Shown one piece after another: positions 1-8,193 of a DNA stretch of 48,084 nucleotides (position 1 is its first letter; every line of letters begins with the position of its first letter). The notes beneath the pieces were generated by a model. That model searched no databases. It was not told where the DNA came from and saw only the letters and a program-made list of their open reading frames with translations. The stretch is from an uncultured beta proteobacterium. GTDB lineage: Bacteria > Pseudomonadota > Gammaproteobacteria > Burkholderiales > Burkholderiaceae_B. The translations under genes were made by a program, and so were the position numbers. Location of the stretch: NCBI GenBank assembly GCA_903932425.1, contig CAIZGG010000421.1, forward strand, positions 1 through 48,084, read 5' to 3'.

Positions 1-2
1 AT

Positions 3-110
3 CAGGGTCAGCAGGCTTCGAGTCTGCACAAACAGACCGGATATAAGACTGCAACCACCTTTACTGTCGATATCAAATATTTCTTGCCAAACCGGGAGGC
101 GTTCATATAA
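3..110 (+). CDS. C-terminal end of an unidentified protein (partial)
   Basis: An open frame enters from the left edge and runs 35 codons to a TAA at 108-110. The translated tail (ending TVDIKYFLPNREAFI) has the mixed hydrophobic and charged make-up of a real protein end. It stops 25 bases before the next gene's ATG, on the same strand, as in an operon. A second frame is also open here, but it runs straight into the signal peptide of the next gene and reads less like protein. I do not recognise the family from so short a piece. Moderate-to-low confidence that this is coding. Confidence 0.45.
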   Translation, partial: QGQQASSLHKQTGYKTATTFTVDIKYFLPNREAFI

Positions 111-135
111 GACAAACTTGAATTTTTACCGAACA

Positions 136-1098
136 ATGCTGCGCATCCTGACACTGTTGGCCTTGACCGTGGTCAACCCAGCACAGGCCCAATCCCCTGA
201 CCTCTACCCGAACCGTCCTATCAAAATGGTCGTGCCCTTTGGGCCAGGGAGCGGCACCGACACAGTCGCGCGCGTTGTCGCCCAGCAGATGCAGACCTAT
301 CTGGGGCAACCCGTCACGGTCGAAAACCGCGCTGGCGCCAATGGTTTCATCGGCGCAGAGGCGGTCGCACGCTCGGCGCCGGATGGTTACACCGTCTTTG
401 TTACCTCAGCGTCAATTCACTCACTAAATCCAAGTTTATTTAAGACCTTACCCTACGACACTGAACGCGACTTTGCGCCCGTCGGAGGCATTATGGAGGC
501 TTACTACACCCTGTTAGTCGGCGAGACCTTACCGGTGAATAGTGTGCAGGAACTAAACGCTTGGCTGAAAGCGCATCCAGACAGTGCGTCGTACGGTTGG
601 GGCGCCACGGTCGGTCAGATCGCAGGTGCAACCTTCTTAAAGCAGACAAACACCAACGCAACCGGAGTCCCTTACAAAAGTAGCCCTCAGGCGGTGACCG
701 ACTTAATCGGAGGGCAGATCAAGTTCATGTTTAATGACGTTACAACCTCGAAGGCGCATTTGGGTAAACAACGCCTCAAAGCGTTGGCTGTGACCTCCCC
801 AGAGCGAATAATCGGACTCGAAGACGTGCCCACCATGGCACAAGCCGGAGTCGCAGATTTTGAAATGACGACCTGGGTGGGGATGTTGGTTCCTAAGAAC
901 ACCCCGTCACATATTGTTAGCGTCTTGAGCACAGCGCTGCTCAAAGCCGTTGCTTTGCCCGAGGTTGCAGCAAAAATGCAAGCGTGTTGCTCGGCGAGGA
1001 TGCTCAAGAAAACCCCAGAGGCTTTTGCACAATACATGCGCGACGATCAGGTGCGCTGGGCAAAAAAAATCACCGAAGCCGGTGTCAAACCTGAATAA
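136..1098 (+). CDS. Bug-family TTT substrate-binding protein (orphan)
   Basis: Periplasmic solute receptor of the tripartite tricarboxylate transporter type (TctC/Bug family), which usually binds carboxylates, amides or aromatic acids. An N-terminal signal peptide ends near AQA at about residue 18. The family signatures follow: YPNRPIKMVVPFGPGSGTD, then VENRAGANG and a PDGYT element. At about 320 residues the length is normal. A TTG lies 18 bases upstream in frame, but the ATG gives a compact signal peptide and is preferred; neither start has a clear ribosome-binding site. There are no TctA/TctB membrane genes nearby, so the receptor is an orphan, as is common in Burkholderiales. It precedes a CMD-family gene by 54 bases, suggesting co-transcription. 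The ligand cannot be read from sequence. Confidence 0.9.
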   Translation: MLRILTLLALTVVNPAQAQSPDLYPNRPIKMVVPFGPGSGTDTVARVVAQQMQTYLGQPVTVENRAGANGFIGAEAVARSAPDGYTVFVTSASIHSLNPSLFKTLPYDTERDFAPVGGIMEAYYTLLVGETLPVNSVQELNAWLKAHPDSASYGWGATVGQIAGATFLKQTNTNATGVPYKSSPQAVTDLIGGQIKFMFNDVTTSKAHLGKQRLKALAVTSPERIIGLEDVPTMAQAGVADFEMTTWVGMLVPKNTPSHIVSVLSTALLKAVALPEVAAKMQACCSARMLKKTPEAFAQYMRDDQVRWAKKITEAGVKPE

Positions 1099-1152
1099 GA
1101 CAATGCACCGCCCACGCGACGCATCGCCCATAAAAAACAACGGAGAACCTAA

Positions 1153-1902
1153 ATGAACGATCGACTTGAATTACGCGCACTTGGACAACAAAAACAACTC
1201 GAACTGTTTGGCACGACGCCGCCCGTCAGTGGTCATGCAGCCTTTGATCAATTTGAGCAGGAGTTTGTCTTTGGCCGTGTCTGGTCGAGACCCGGGCTCG
1301 ATCTAGCGTCGCGAATGATTGCGACACTTTCGGCGCTGTGCGTTGGCCGCCGCCTCTCTGCGTTAGAGCACTATATCGACGCAGCCTTGGATGCCGGCTT
1401 GAGCGCCGAAACGATTAATGAAATTTTTATGCAATGCGGCATATACGCAGGATTTTCAACCACGACGAAAGAGTGCCTGACGCTCTCGCAGCGGGTCTTT
1501 GACGCACGCGGCGTGTCGCTGGCGGTCGCCGACAGTCGCGACGATGCCTTGGCGCTCGTCGCCGAGCGCGGCCAAGAGGTCATGACGACCCTCCACGCCG
1601 AGCGGCGGCACGTTGGTTACGCCAATCCTGAAAATTCAATTGCCTCTACGTTTTACCCGGACGTCGTACAGTTTTGTTATGGCGAACTCTGGAAGCGCCC
1701 AGGAATGGAAATGCGTGAACGCGCCATTTGCGCAATCGCCTCATTTACCTCGTTAACGTTTTCAGGTTTAGTCACAAAGTTTTCAAAAGCGGGCCTGAAC
1801 TGCGGCCTCACCCAAGCCGAAGTGGTTGAAGTGGTGATTCAAACAGGCCCTTACACAGGTCTGGCACCCGTCCTGATGGGTTTAAGCGCGCTCAGCGCCT
1901 AG
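1153..1902 (+). CDS. Carboxymuconolactone decarboxylase (CMD/AhpD-like) family protein, two domains
   Basis: 249-residue cytoplasmic protein with two CMD-like halves (about residues 20-115 and 145-245). The first carries the typical helix pattern around SALEHYIDAALDAGLSAETINEIF. The family includes 4-carboxymuconolactone decarboxylase and AhpD-type peroxidase partners. I see no CxxC redox pair, so a decarboxylase or isomerase-like role fits better than an AhpD role. A GGAG lies seven bases before the ATG. It sits between an uptake receptor and an exported hydrolase-domain protein, in line with a small catabolic operon. Family assignment is firm; the reaction is not known. Confidence 0.85.
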   Translation: MNDRLELRALGQQKQLELFGTTPPVSGHAAFDQFEQEFVFGRVWSRPGLDLASRMIATLSALCVGRRLSALEHYIDAALDAGLSAETINEIFMQCGIYAGFSTTTKECLTLSQRVFDARGVSLAVADSRDDALALVAERGQEVMTTLHAERRHVGYANPENSIASTFYPDVVQFCYGELWKRPGMEMRERAICAIASFTSLTFSGLVTKFSKAGLNCGLTQAEVVEVVIQTGPYTGLAPVLMGLSALSA

Positions 1903-1996
1903 CAGAACTGCGAGCGCGCACTGCAGCTAAAAATTTAAGCCCACCTATCAACCGCCATTCAGTTTGTCCTTAAACACTCTTCTCGCTGGGATCGCC

Positions 1997-3574
1997 ATGC
2001 AAATGCCCGTCAAACGCCTCGCCGCTTCGATTGCCCTGAGTTCACTCTTCGCCTTTCATGCAGCAGCCGAGGTCACTCGTCTAGAAATTACCTCCACCCA
2101 GCCCTACGGTACTTTTCGTGCCGGCAACTACACCATTATTCAAGCAACACTACATGGCCAACTGTCACCCAATGAAAAGATTCCAGGCTTAGACAAGGCG
2201 CCTTTGAATGCGGCGGGGCAGGTTGAGTATTCGACCAAGCTTGTACTCACCATGCCCTCAGACAGGTCGAAGGGTAATGGAGCACTGCTGGTTGACGTAC
2301 CAAATCGCGGCAAGGCTTACGCCAATGCACTTTACAACTCGCCTCGTGATGAGCCGTTTCAATCGGGCACTTTCGAACAAGGTACCGGCTTCTTACAAGA
2401 CAATGGCTTTTCAATTGCCGAGGTCTATTGGGAGCTCGGTCAAGGTGCGAACCTACCGTCCTTTATAGACGCAGAGGGCAAACGAAAATACGTTGAAGGT
2501 GCGGGCTTTGCCATCATGCGCGACGCCGGAATTTTTCTGACGCACGCGGCTAAGGATTCAACAGGCAATGCAAATCCTCTTGCTGGAATGATCAGCCGCA
2601 CGCTCGCGAGCGGGAAATCGCAAACCGGAAGATTTCTGAAGACCTTCTTGCTAAGCGGCTTCAACATGGCCGGACCGCAGCGCGTCTTTGATGGCATGCA
2701 CGTCTTTGTATCGGGATCGGGACTTTTGCCCATCATGCAGACAGGAAGCGGCCCCGAGTCGAGTGCGAATGGAACTCCTAGCTTTGCCAATCCCGAGATG
2801 CCGGGGGTGCACGACGGCCTACTGACAATTGGTGAGATTACTGCTCAGGTTGTAGCGCGAGGTGAGGTTGCGCCAAAGATGCTACTCATCACGACCTCAA
2901 CCGACTACTACTCATTACGCGCATCGCTAGGGCGTACCGGAGCCCAAGGCGAGGTCGATCAGGCGCTTCCGGACAATGTGCGTATGTATGACATCGCCGG
3001 TTCGTCACATGTACTGATCCCACACAAGCCCCCCTATTGCACGCTCTCGCAAGGCGTACTTGACTGGACACCCATTTCACGCGCAACTTTTTTACGCCTG
3101 GATCAATGGGTGGGCTCGAACTTCGCGCCCCCAACCAGTGATCTGATGATTTTAGAGCGTGCCTCGGAAAAACCACCGACGCTAAAGGCGCCGAACAGCC
3201 TGCCCAATGCAGTGATACAGGTTCCTAAATTAGACGCTGATGGCAACGCACTAGGCGGCGTACGGCTCCCCGACTTAGTCGCCCCCCTGGGTACGCACGG
3301 CGGGCAAAATTCGCCAGAGACGCGCTGCAGCCTGATGGGCTCGTACATTCCCTTTGCAAAAGATACGACACAGCGCGAGGCAAACAGCGATGCACGCCCC
3401 TCGGTGACTGAGCGTTATAAAAATCGCGATGATTACGTCAATCGTATCCGCGGCGCCGCACTGGATTTGCAAAAGGCGGGATTCTTGCTGCCAGCCGATG
3501 CGGCCGTTATTATCCAAGCCGCTGCCAGCACCATTGCGTTTGGTGAGCCCAAGCCCAACCCAAATGCGCGCTAA
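1997..3574 (+). CDS. Exported alpha/beta-hydrolase-domain protein (Abhydrolase_10 type)
   Basis: About 525 residues, with a signal peptide (MQMPVKRLAASIALSS, ending at HAAA) and a long beta-rich N-terminal part before the hydrolase core. The GKSQTGRF element near residue 210 matches the family's nucleophile segment, which I remember as usually SQSGRF; downstream are RVFDG and a GSSHV segment that could bring the Asp and His. Such proteins are predicted periplasmic esterases or lactonases of unproven substrate. A TTG 33 bases upstream is possible, but the ATG at 1997 follows a GGGAT and gives a clean signal peptide. Next to a Baeyer-Villiger enzyme further on, an ester or lactone substrate is plausible but inferred. 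Confidence 0.75.
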   Translation: MQMPVKRLAASIALSSLFAFHAAAEVTRLEITSTQPYGTFRAGNYTIIQATLHGQLSPNEKIPGLDKAPLNAAGQVEYSTKLVLTMPSDRSKGNGALLVDVPNRGKAYANALYNSPRDEPFQSGTFEQGTGFLQDNGFSIAEVYWELGQGANLPSFIDAEGKRKYVEGAGFAIMRDAGIFLTHAAKDSTGNANPLAGMISRTLASGKSQTGRFLKTFLLSGFNMAGPQRVFDGMHVFVSGSGLLPIMQTGSGPESSANGTPSFANPEMPGVHDGLLTIGEITAQVVARGEVAPKMLLITTSTDYYSLRASLGRTGAQGEVDQALPDNVRMYDIAGSSHVLIPHKPPYCTLSQGVLDWTPISRATFLRLDQWVGSNFAPPTSDLMILERASEKPPTLKAPNSLPNAVIQVPKLDADGNALGGVRLPDLVAPLGTHGGQNSPETRCSLMGSYIPFAKDTTQREANSDARPSVTERYKNRDDYVNRIRGAALDLQKAGFLLPADAAVIIQAAASTIAFGEPKPNPNAR

Positions 3575-3643
3575 GTGCGTTCTAACCAAACCGTTAATTG
3601 AATCAATAATTACACGAATCTGACAAAAATAAAGTGCCCTAAA

Positions 3644-3682
3644 GTTTTGAATCTTAGGGAATAACCCTAGGTCATTCAAAAC
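3644..3682. promoter_or_regulatory. Composite dyad upstream of the TRAP operon
   Basis: Outer arms GTTTTGAAT (3644-3652) and ATTCAAAAC (3674-3682) pair perfectly. Inner arms CTTAGGG (3653-3659) and CCCTAGG (3665-3671) pair with one G-T wobble around AATAA. A TATACT box at 3693-3698 follows without a good -35. The dyad is centred about 42 bases before the expected start of transcription, a position used by class II activators. It has no T-run after it, so a terminator is unlikely. Confidence 0.5.
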
Positions 3683-3750
3683 CGCTGGGACTTATACTTC
3701 TTGCAGTAATTTCAAAATGTCATCAGACCATTTCATCCAGTAAGGAGATC

Positions 3751-4887
3751 ATGAGTGAAAGCAAACCAGCAGTCGGTGCGGTAAAAGCGCGCCGCAAATT
3801 TCTAACCGGCGCCACTGCTGCCGGTGCGGGCGTGGCCACTCTGGGCTTCCCCATGGTGTCAACTGCCCAGACCGTGAACTTTCGCTTTCAGTCGACCTGG
3901 CCCGCAAAGGATATTTTTCACGAATACGCAATCGACTATGCGAATAAGGTGAATTCGATGTCTGGCAGTCGCCTGAAAATCGACGTTCTGCCTAGCGGCT
4001 CAGTGGTAGGGGCCTTCAATTTGCTCGACGCGGTGTCAAGCGGCACGCTCGATGGTGGCCACGGCGTTTTGGCCTACTGGTATGGTAAGAGCCCTGCCTT
4101 GGCACTCTGGGGCTCAGGCCCAGCGTTTGGTATGGATCCAAACATGCTGTTGTCGTGGCATCAATACGGCGGTGGCAAACAGATGCTTGAAAAGATTTAC
4201 GCTAGCCTGAAAATGGACGTCGTCTCATTTATTTACGGCCCAATGCCCACGCAACCTTTAGGCTGGTTCAAAAAGCCAGTCACTAAAGTCGAAGACTTTA
4301 AGGGTCTTAAGTACCGCACCGTTGGCCTGTCGATCGAGATCTTCAATGCAATGGGTGCTTCGGTACAAGCCTTGCCCGGCGCAGACATTGTTCCGGCGAT
4401 GGATCGCGGCGTGTTGGATGCCGCTGAGTTTAATAACGCATCTTCTGACCGTACGCTGGGTTTTGCAGACGTATCAAAAGTCTGCATGTTGCAAAGTTTC
4501 CATCAGTGCTCAGAGCAATTCGAAATCTTGTTTAACAAGAAGAAATTCGACGCCTTACCTGCAGAACTGAAATCGATCATTTCTATCGCCACTGAGGCTG
4601 CCTCAGCCGAAATGTCTTGGAAAGCCGTTGACCGCTACTCGGCAGACTTTGTCAAACTTCAAACTGAAGACAAAGTACGTTTTTACCAGACACCCAAGTC
4701 GATTCTCGAAGCTCAATTGAAGGCCTGGGATGAGATTGCTGCTAAAAAATCAGCTGAAAACGCCGACTTTAAGGCAGTGCTCGATTCACAGCGCGAGTTT
4801 GCCCGTCGTGCAGGTCGCTGGCAGAACTTTACCAATGTTGACTACAAGATGGCCTACGACCATTACTTCGCACCTAAGAAGTCATAA
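3751..4887 (+). CDS. TRAP transporter solute-binding protein (DctP/FcbT1-TakP type), Tat-exported
   Basis: 378-residue periplasmic receptor of a TRAP transporter, which feeds a Na+- or H+-driven QM permease. The N-terminus has a twin-arginine signal (ARRKFLTGATAAG, cleavage near STAQ). The body begins with the subfamily's RFQSTWPAKDIFHEYA and contains the ligand-site stretch KYRTVGLSIEIFNAMG and LDAAEF. In keto-acid binding TakP the latter stretch reads EW; here Trp is Phe, closer to the mannitol/chloroaromatic (FcbT1) branch, so a hydrophobic or aromatic carboxylate is a reasonable guess. AAGGAG sits just before the ATG. It is followed by a hairpin terminator and then the Q and M permease genes, which usually means more P than QM is made. 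Confidence 0.93.
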   Translation: MSESKPAVGAVKARRKFLTGATAAGAGVATLGFPMVSTAQTVNFRFQSTWPAKDIFHEYAIDYANKVNSMSGSRLKIDVLPSGSVVGAFNLLDAVSSGTLDGGHGVLAYWYGKSPALALWGSGPAFGMDPNMLLSWHQYGGGKQMLEKIYASLKMDVVSFIYGPMPTQPLGWFKKPVTKVEDFKGLKYRTVGLSIEIFNAMGASVQALPGADIVPAMDRGVLDAAEFNNASSDRTLGFADVSKVCMLQSFHQCSEQFEILFNKKKFDALPAELKSIISIATEAASAEMSWKAVDRYSADFVKLQTEDKVRFYQTPKSILEAQLKAWDEIAAKKSAENADFKAVLDSQREFARRAGRWQNFTNVDYKMAYDHYFAPKKS

Positions 4888-4909
4888 GCGGCTAAAGCGT
4901 TGAACCATC

Positions 4910-4941
4910 ATCCGGATAGCTATCTATCCGGATTATTTTTT
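4910..4941 (+). terminator. Intra-operon Rho-independent terminator/attenuator between TRAP P and Q genes
   Basis: Perfect 10-bp stem ATCCGGATAG (4910-4919) / CTATCCGGAT (4924-4933) with a CTAT loop, followed by TATTTTTT. It lies 22 bases after the receptor stop and about 30 before the Q gene. Partial read-through would keep the receptor in excess over the permease. Confidence 0.8.
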
Positions 4942-4970
4942 GCCGGTAAATCGCAGAACTAAAGCAGATC

Positions 4971-5654
4971 ATGGATTCAAAAAAAGACTTTAAAAAGCTG
5001 ATGCTCGTCGTTGATGGGCTCAGTACATTTGTTGGAAAGGGATCGGGATGGTTGATCATCCTGTTGATGGTGATGGTATGTATCGACGTCTTGAGACGCT
5101 ACGTGCTCAATGCACCCTCAGCCTGGATCGGCGAACTCTCAGTGATGTCGTACGGCGCAGTCATTATGTTGTCGGGCGCCTATACGCTAGCCCAAAATGG
5201 CCATGTTCGCGGCGACTTTTTATACGGCTCGATGAAGCCACGCACACAAGCCACGTTTGACTTGATCTTGTACATTACTTTTTTTCTACCGGGCGTGACG
5301 GCACTTTGCTACGCAGGGTATACCTTTGCAGCCGACTCTTGGCGTATTGGCGAACACACCACGCAAATCGCGAACGGCCCGCCGGTTTATCACTTTAAGT
5401 CTTTAATTCCAATCGCCGGCGGCTTTTTGCTTTTGCAAGGCTTTATTGAAATGATTCGCTGCGTCATTTGCCTCAATACCGGAGAGTGGCCAGAGCGTCT
5501 AAAAGATGCCGAAGAAATTGACGTCGTCGAGCAGCAATTAGAAGCCTCAACGTACGTTGACGAAGAATCAAAGAACATGGCTATTGCGCGCGCTAAAACA
5601 ATTGATGAAGAGGCCCACCAGCGCATTGGTGGCATGAAAGGAGAAAAATCATGA
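4971..5654 (+). CDS. TRAP transporter small permease subunit (DctQ type)
   Basis: 227-residue inner-membrane protein with four hydrophobic segments (about residues 22-42, 58-78, 98-120, 140-162), the Q-subunit topology, including WLIILLMVMVCIDVLRRYVLNAP and the GELSVM element after it. The last 50 residues form a charged, probably cytoplasmic tail rich in Glu and Lys (EEIDVVEQQLEAS), longer than in many DctQ proteins. The stop overlaps the start of the M gene as ATGA, so the two permease subunits are translationally coupled. It lies downstream of the terminator-like hairpin at 4910-4941. Confidence 0.9.
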   Translation: MDSKKDFKKLMLVVDGLSTFVGKGSGWLIILLMVMVCIDVLRRYVLNAPSAWIGELSVMSYGAVIMLSGAYTLAQNGHVRGDFLYGSMKPRTQATFDLILYITFFLPGVTALCYAGYTFAADSWRIGEHTTQIANGPPVYHFKSLIPIAGGFLLLQGFIEMIRCVICLNTGEWPERLKDAEEIDVVEQQLEASTYVDEESKNMAIARAKTIDEEAHQRIGGMKGEKS

Positions 5655-7531
5655 GTGATCCGTATCTTGGCCTCTTGATGCTATGCCTGATCGTCGTGGT
5701 CATTATGTTGGGTTTCCCAACCGCCTTTACCTTGATGGGCTTAGGCATGGCCTTTGGTTTTTTTGCGTTCTACGACCCCAGCGATGTCTGGACCAATAAC
5801 AAGATTTTTACGCTGATGGTGCAGCGCACCTACGGAGGGATGACGAACGACACGTTATTGTCAATCCCGCTCTTTGTACTGATGGGCTACGTCATGGAAC
5901 GTGGCGCCTTGGTCGACAAAATGTTTCATAGCGTGCAACTGGCGTTTCGTGGCATGCCGGCCTCACTCGCGGTGGCAACGCTGGTCATCTGTACGTTCTG
6001 GGGCATTGCAAGCGGTCTGGTAGGCGCTGTTGTGGTGCTAATGGGTGTGATTGCACTTAAGCCCATGCTCAACGCTGGCTACGATATTCGCCTGGCCAGT
6101 GGTGTCATTACGGCCGGAGGTACACTTGGAATCTTGATCCCACCTTCGGTGATGATTATCGTTTACGCCGCAGTCGCTGGCCAATCGGTCGTCAAGCTTT
6201 ACGCCGCTGCGATGTTGCCCGGATTTTTTCTTGCCTTACTTTACCTGGTGTACGTGATCGGCTGGGCGCTCATTGATCCAAAAATTGCACCCAAGCTACC
6301 ACCTGAGCAACTGAAGGTACCCATCCCTGCTCCCGTTGCCTTTCTAAGGGATCACTACTCGTCGAACTTTCTTATTGCAACCATCAAAGCCGCCTTCGCA
6401 CCAGGGCCTTTACTGAGCGCACCAGAAGGTGCTCGCATTACCTATGGCCGCATCATCAAGAATTTAATTTCGGCAGTGTTCCCACTGGTCATGACTCTTG
6501 CTCTGATCGCGGGCACTTGGTGGTATGCCGTTATTCATCCAAAAGCTGAGTTTGATGCAGCGCAGGCGTCGATGGTGATTGCCAAGCCTTTACCCAACCC
6601 CTCGACGCAAGCCCCTGAGAAGGCTCAAGAAGAAGTGTTGGTCGAAATCGGCGCGGAAAGCTCTTCGAGCTCACGTGGATCAAGCAACAACAACGGTGGC
6701 TTAATTGCTTTGGATGCAGATCCTGAAAACGCCGATAGTCAAAAAGCAGACGTTTACACCCCGCCCTCGGATAACTTCTATCTGTACTTCGGGATTACAA
6801 GCTTTTTAACCCTGCTTCTGTTGATTAACTATTACCGCAAGTTAAAGGATGAGCAGTTTGAAATCCTGAAGTTGTTGGTTGAGTCAGTCATGCCTTTGGG
6901 CATTTTGACAGTCGTGGTGCTAGCCGTAATTTTGCTGGGCATCACAACCGCAACTGAGTCTGCGGCAATTGGGGCGGCAGGTGCGTTCTTGCTTGCGTGG
7001 TCATCAGGGTCGTTCACCTTTGAGCGGATGAAGCAGGCCGTGTTTTTAACAACCAAAACCACCTCAATGGTTTGTTGGTTGTTCGTCGGCTCAGCTTTGT
7101 TCTCTGCCGTATTTGCGATCTTGGGCGGTCAACAGATCATTGAGAGCTGGGTGCTGGGCATGAACCTCACCCCACTGCAATTTATGCTGCTTTCACAAGC
7201 ATTGATCTTTGTCCTTGGCTGGCCGCTTGAGTGGACTGAAATCATTGTGATTTTTGTGCCAATCTTTTTGCCCATGCTGTCACACTTCAACATCGACCCA
7301 ATTCTGTGGGGCACGTTGGTATTTGTGAACTTGCAAGCAGCCTTCTTGTCACCACCCGTTGCAATGTCAGCGTTTTACTTGAAGGGGGTTGCACCACCAC
7401 ATGTGACCCTTAATCAGATTTTTGCTGGCATGATGCCCTACATGTTCATCGTCATCGTCTGCATGGCAATCATGTATGTATGGCCGGGCATGACGCTTTG
7501 GCTGCCTAAATATCTTTACGGTGGCGGTTAA
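5651..7531 (+). CDS. TRAP transporter large permease subunit (DctM type) with long central insert
   Basis: 626-residue membrane transporter, well above the roughly 425 residues usual for DctM. N-terminal half (about 1-295) and C-terminal half (about 400-626) are normal, with GFPTAFTLMGLGMAFGF, SIPLFVLMGYVMERG, the TLGILIPPSVMIIVYA segment and a C-terminal FLSPPVAMSAFYLKG. Between them, about residues 296-376 form a hydrophilic loop with a Ser/Asn run (ESSSSSRGSSNNNGG), followed by an added hydrophobic segment (FYLYFGITSFLTLLLLINYY, about 376-395). Long M subunits occur in the FcbT3 branch (COG4664), which fits the receptor type. Starts in the ATGA overlap with the Q gene. Confidence 0.92.
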   Translation: MSDPYLGLLMLCLIVVVIMLGFPTAFTLMGLGMAFGFFAFYDPSDVWTNNKIFTLMVQRTYGGMTNDTLLSIPLFVLMGYVMERGALVDKMFHSVQLAFRGMPASLAVATLVICTFWGIASGLVGAVVVLMGVIALKPMLNAGYDIRLASGVITAGGTLGILIPPSVMIIVYAAVAGQSVVKLYAAAMLPGFFLALLYLVYVIGWALIDPKIAPKLPPEQLKVPIPAPVAFLRDHYSSNFLIATIKAAFAPGPLLSAPEGARITYGRIIKNLISAVFPLVMTLALIAGTWWYAVIHPKAEFDAAQASMVIAKPLPNPSTQAPEKAQEEVLVEIGAESSSSSRGSSNNNGGLIALDADPENADSQKADVYTPPSDNFYLYFGITSFLTLLLLINYYRKLKDEQFEILKLLVESVMPLGILTVVVLAVILLGITTATESAAIGAAGAFLLAWSSGSFTFERMKQAVFLTTKTTSMVCWLFVGSALFSAVFAILGGQQIIESWVLGMNLTPLQFMLLSQALIFVLGWPLEWTEIIVIFVPIFLPMLSHFNIDPILWGTLVFVNLQAAFLSPPVAMSAFYLKGVAPPHVTLNQIFAGMMPYMFIVIVCMAIMYVWPGMTLWLPKYLYGGG

Positions 7532-7538
7532 GCTAACT

Positions 7539-8006
7539 ATGTCAGCTGAAGCAAAACTAAAAGAACTTGGGCTGCAATTACCGGTACCTCCTGCGCCCAT
7601 TGCAAATTTTCTGCCGTGGCGCAGAGCCGGTCAACTGCTTTATCTTTCGGGCCAAGGCCCACGTGACGAGGCTGGCAAGATCAGCGTCGGGCGCTTAGGT
7701 CGGGACTGCTCAGTCGAGCGCGGCTATGCCGACGCGCGACGCGTCGGTTTGCAGCTTCTATCCACGATACGTGCCGCAATTGGCTCACTCGATCATGTTG
7801 AAGCAGTGATCAAACTGTTGGGGATGGTGAACGCCGAGCCTGACTTTGGCGATCAGCCCAAGGTCATTAACGGTTGCTCTGATGTGTTGATCGAAGTGCT
7901 TGGTGAGCGTGGTAAACATGCACGCTCAGCTGTTGGCATGGGATCTCTGCCCAATGGCATGACCGTTGAGGTCGAAGCGATTATTCTGATTAAAGACGGG
8001 TTTTAG
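7539..8006 (+). CDS. RidA/YjgF-family protein
   Basis: About 155 residues. RidA proteins form trimers and commonly deaminate reactive enamine/imine intermediates. Visible signatures: LLYLSGQGPRD, the HARSAVGMGSLPNGM segment with the conserved Arg that binds the substrate carboxylate, and VEVEAI at the end. The longer N-terminus (AKLKELGLQLP) and the DFGDQPKVINGCSD stretch place it in the subfamily often found beside transporters and catabolic enzymes rather than with classical RidA. Start chosen at ATG 7539, seven bases after the TRAP M stop; a GTG at 7521 would overlap that gene. Likely part of the TRAP operon. The substrate is not known. Confidence 0.85.
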   Translation: MSAEAKLKELGLQLPVPPAPIANFLPWRRAGQLLYLSGQGPRDEAGKISVGRLGRDCSVERGYADARRVGLQLLSTIRAAIGSLDHVEAVIKLLGMVNAEPDFGDQPKVINGCSDVLIEVLGERGKHARSAVGMGSLPNGMTVEVEAIILIKDGF

Positions 8007-8067
8007 GTAAGTTTGCGTCCCGGTAACCGCTTGCCTCAAGCCGGTTGGGGTCTAACCTCGAGTACAT

Positions 8068-8081
8068 GGCAAACGTTTGCC
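8068..8081. promoter_or_regulatory. Perfect 14-bp palindrome, LacI/PurR-type operator candidate
   Basis: GGCAAACGTTTGCC is fully self-complementary with the central CG and flanking AAA/TTT typical of LacI/PurR-family operators. It lies about 110 bases upstream of the Baeyer-Villiger monooxygenase gene. No LacI-family gene is present in this window. A weak bulged stem at 8024-8046, after the RidA gene, lacks a T-run and is not called as a terminator. Confidence 0.5.
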
Positions 8082-8193
8082 TGAGGCTTCTGCCATTTGA
8101 AACCCAGGCTTTGGGGATAAAAAATTTCTGGATAGCCCAAGGGTGTTCGATTATGGTAATTTAAGGCTCTCACAAAACTAATACAGACAAGCC

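Noticed and set aside
687-1037. Minus-strand open frames within the first TTT receptor
   Set aside because: Shadow frames of a clear coding gene.
3686-3705. Possible sigma-54 promoter before the TRAP operon
   Set aside because: A GG and a GC element exist, but their spacing is 15-16 rather than the required 12 bases.
8024-8046. Stem after the RidA gene as terminator
   Set aside because: Bulged stem and no T-run; too weak to call.
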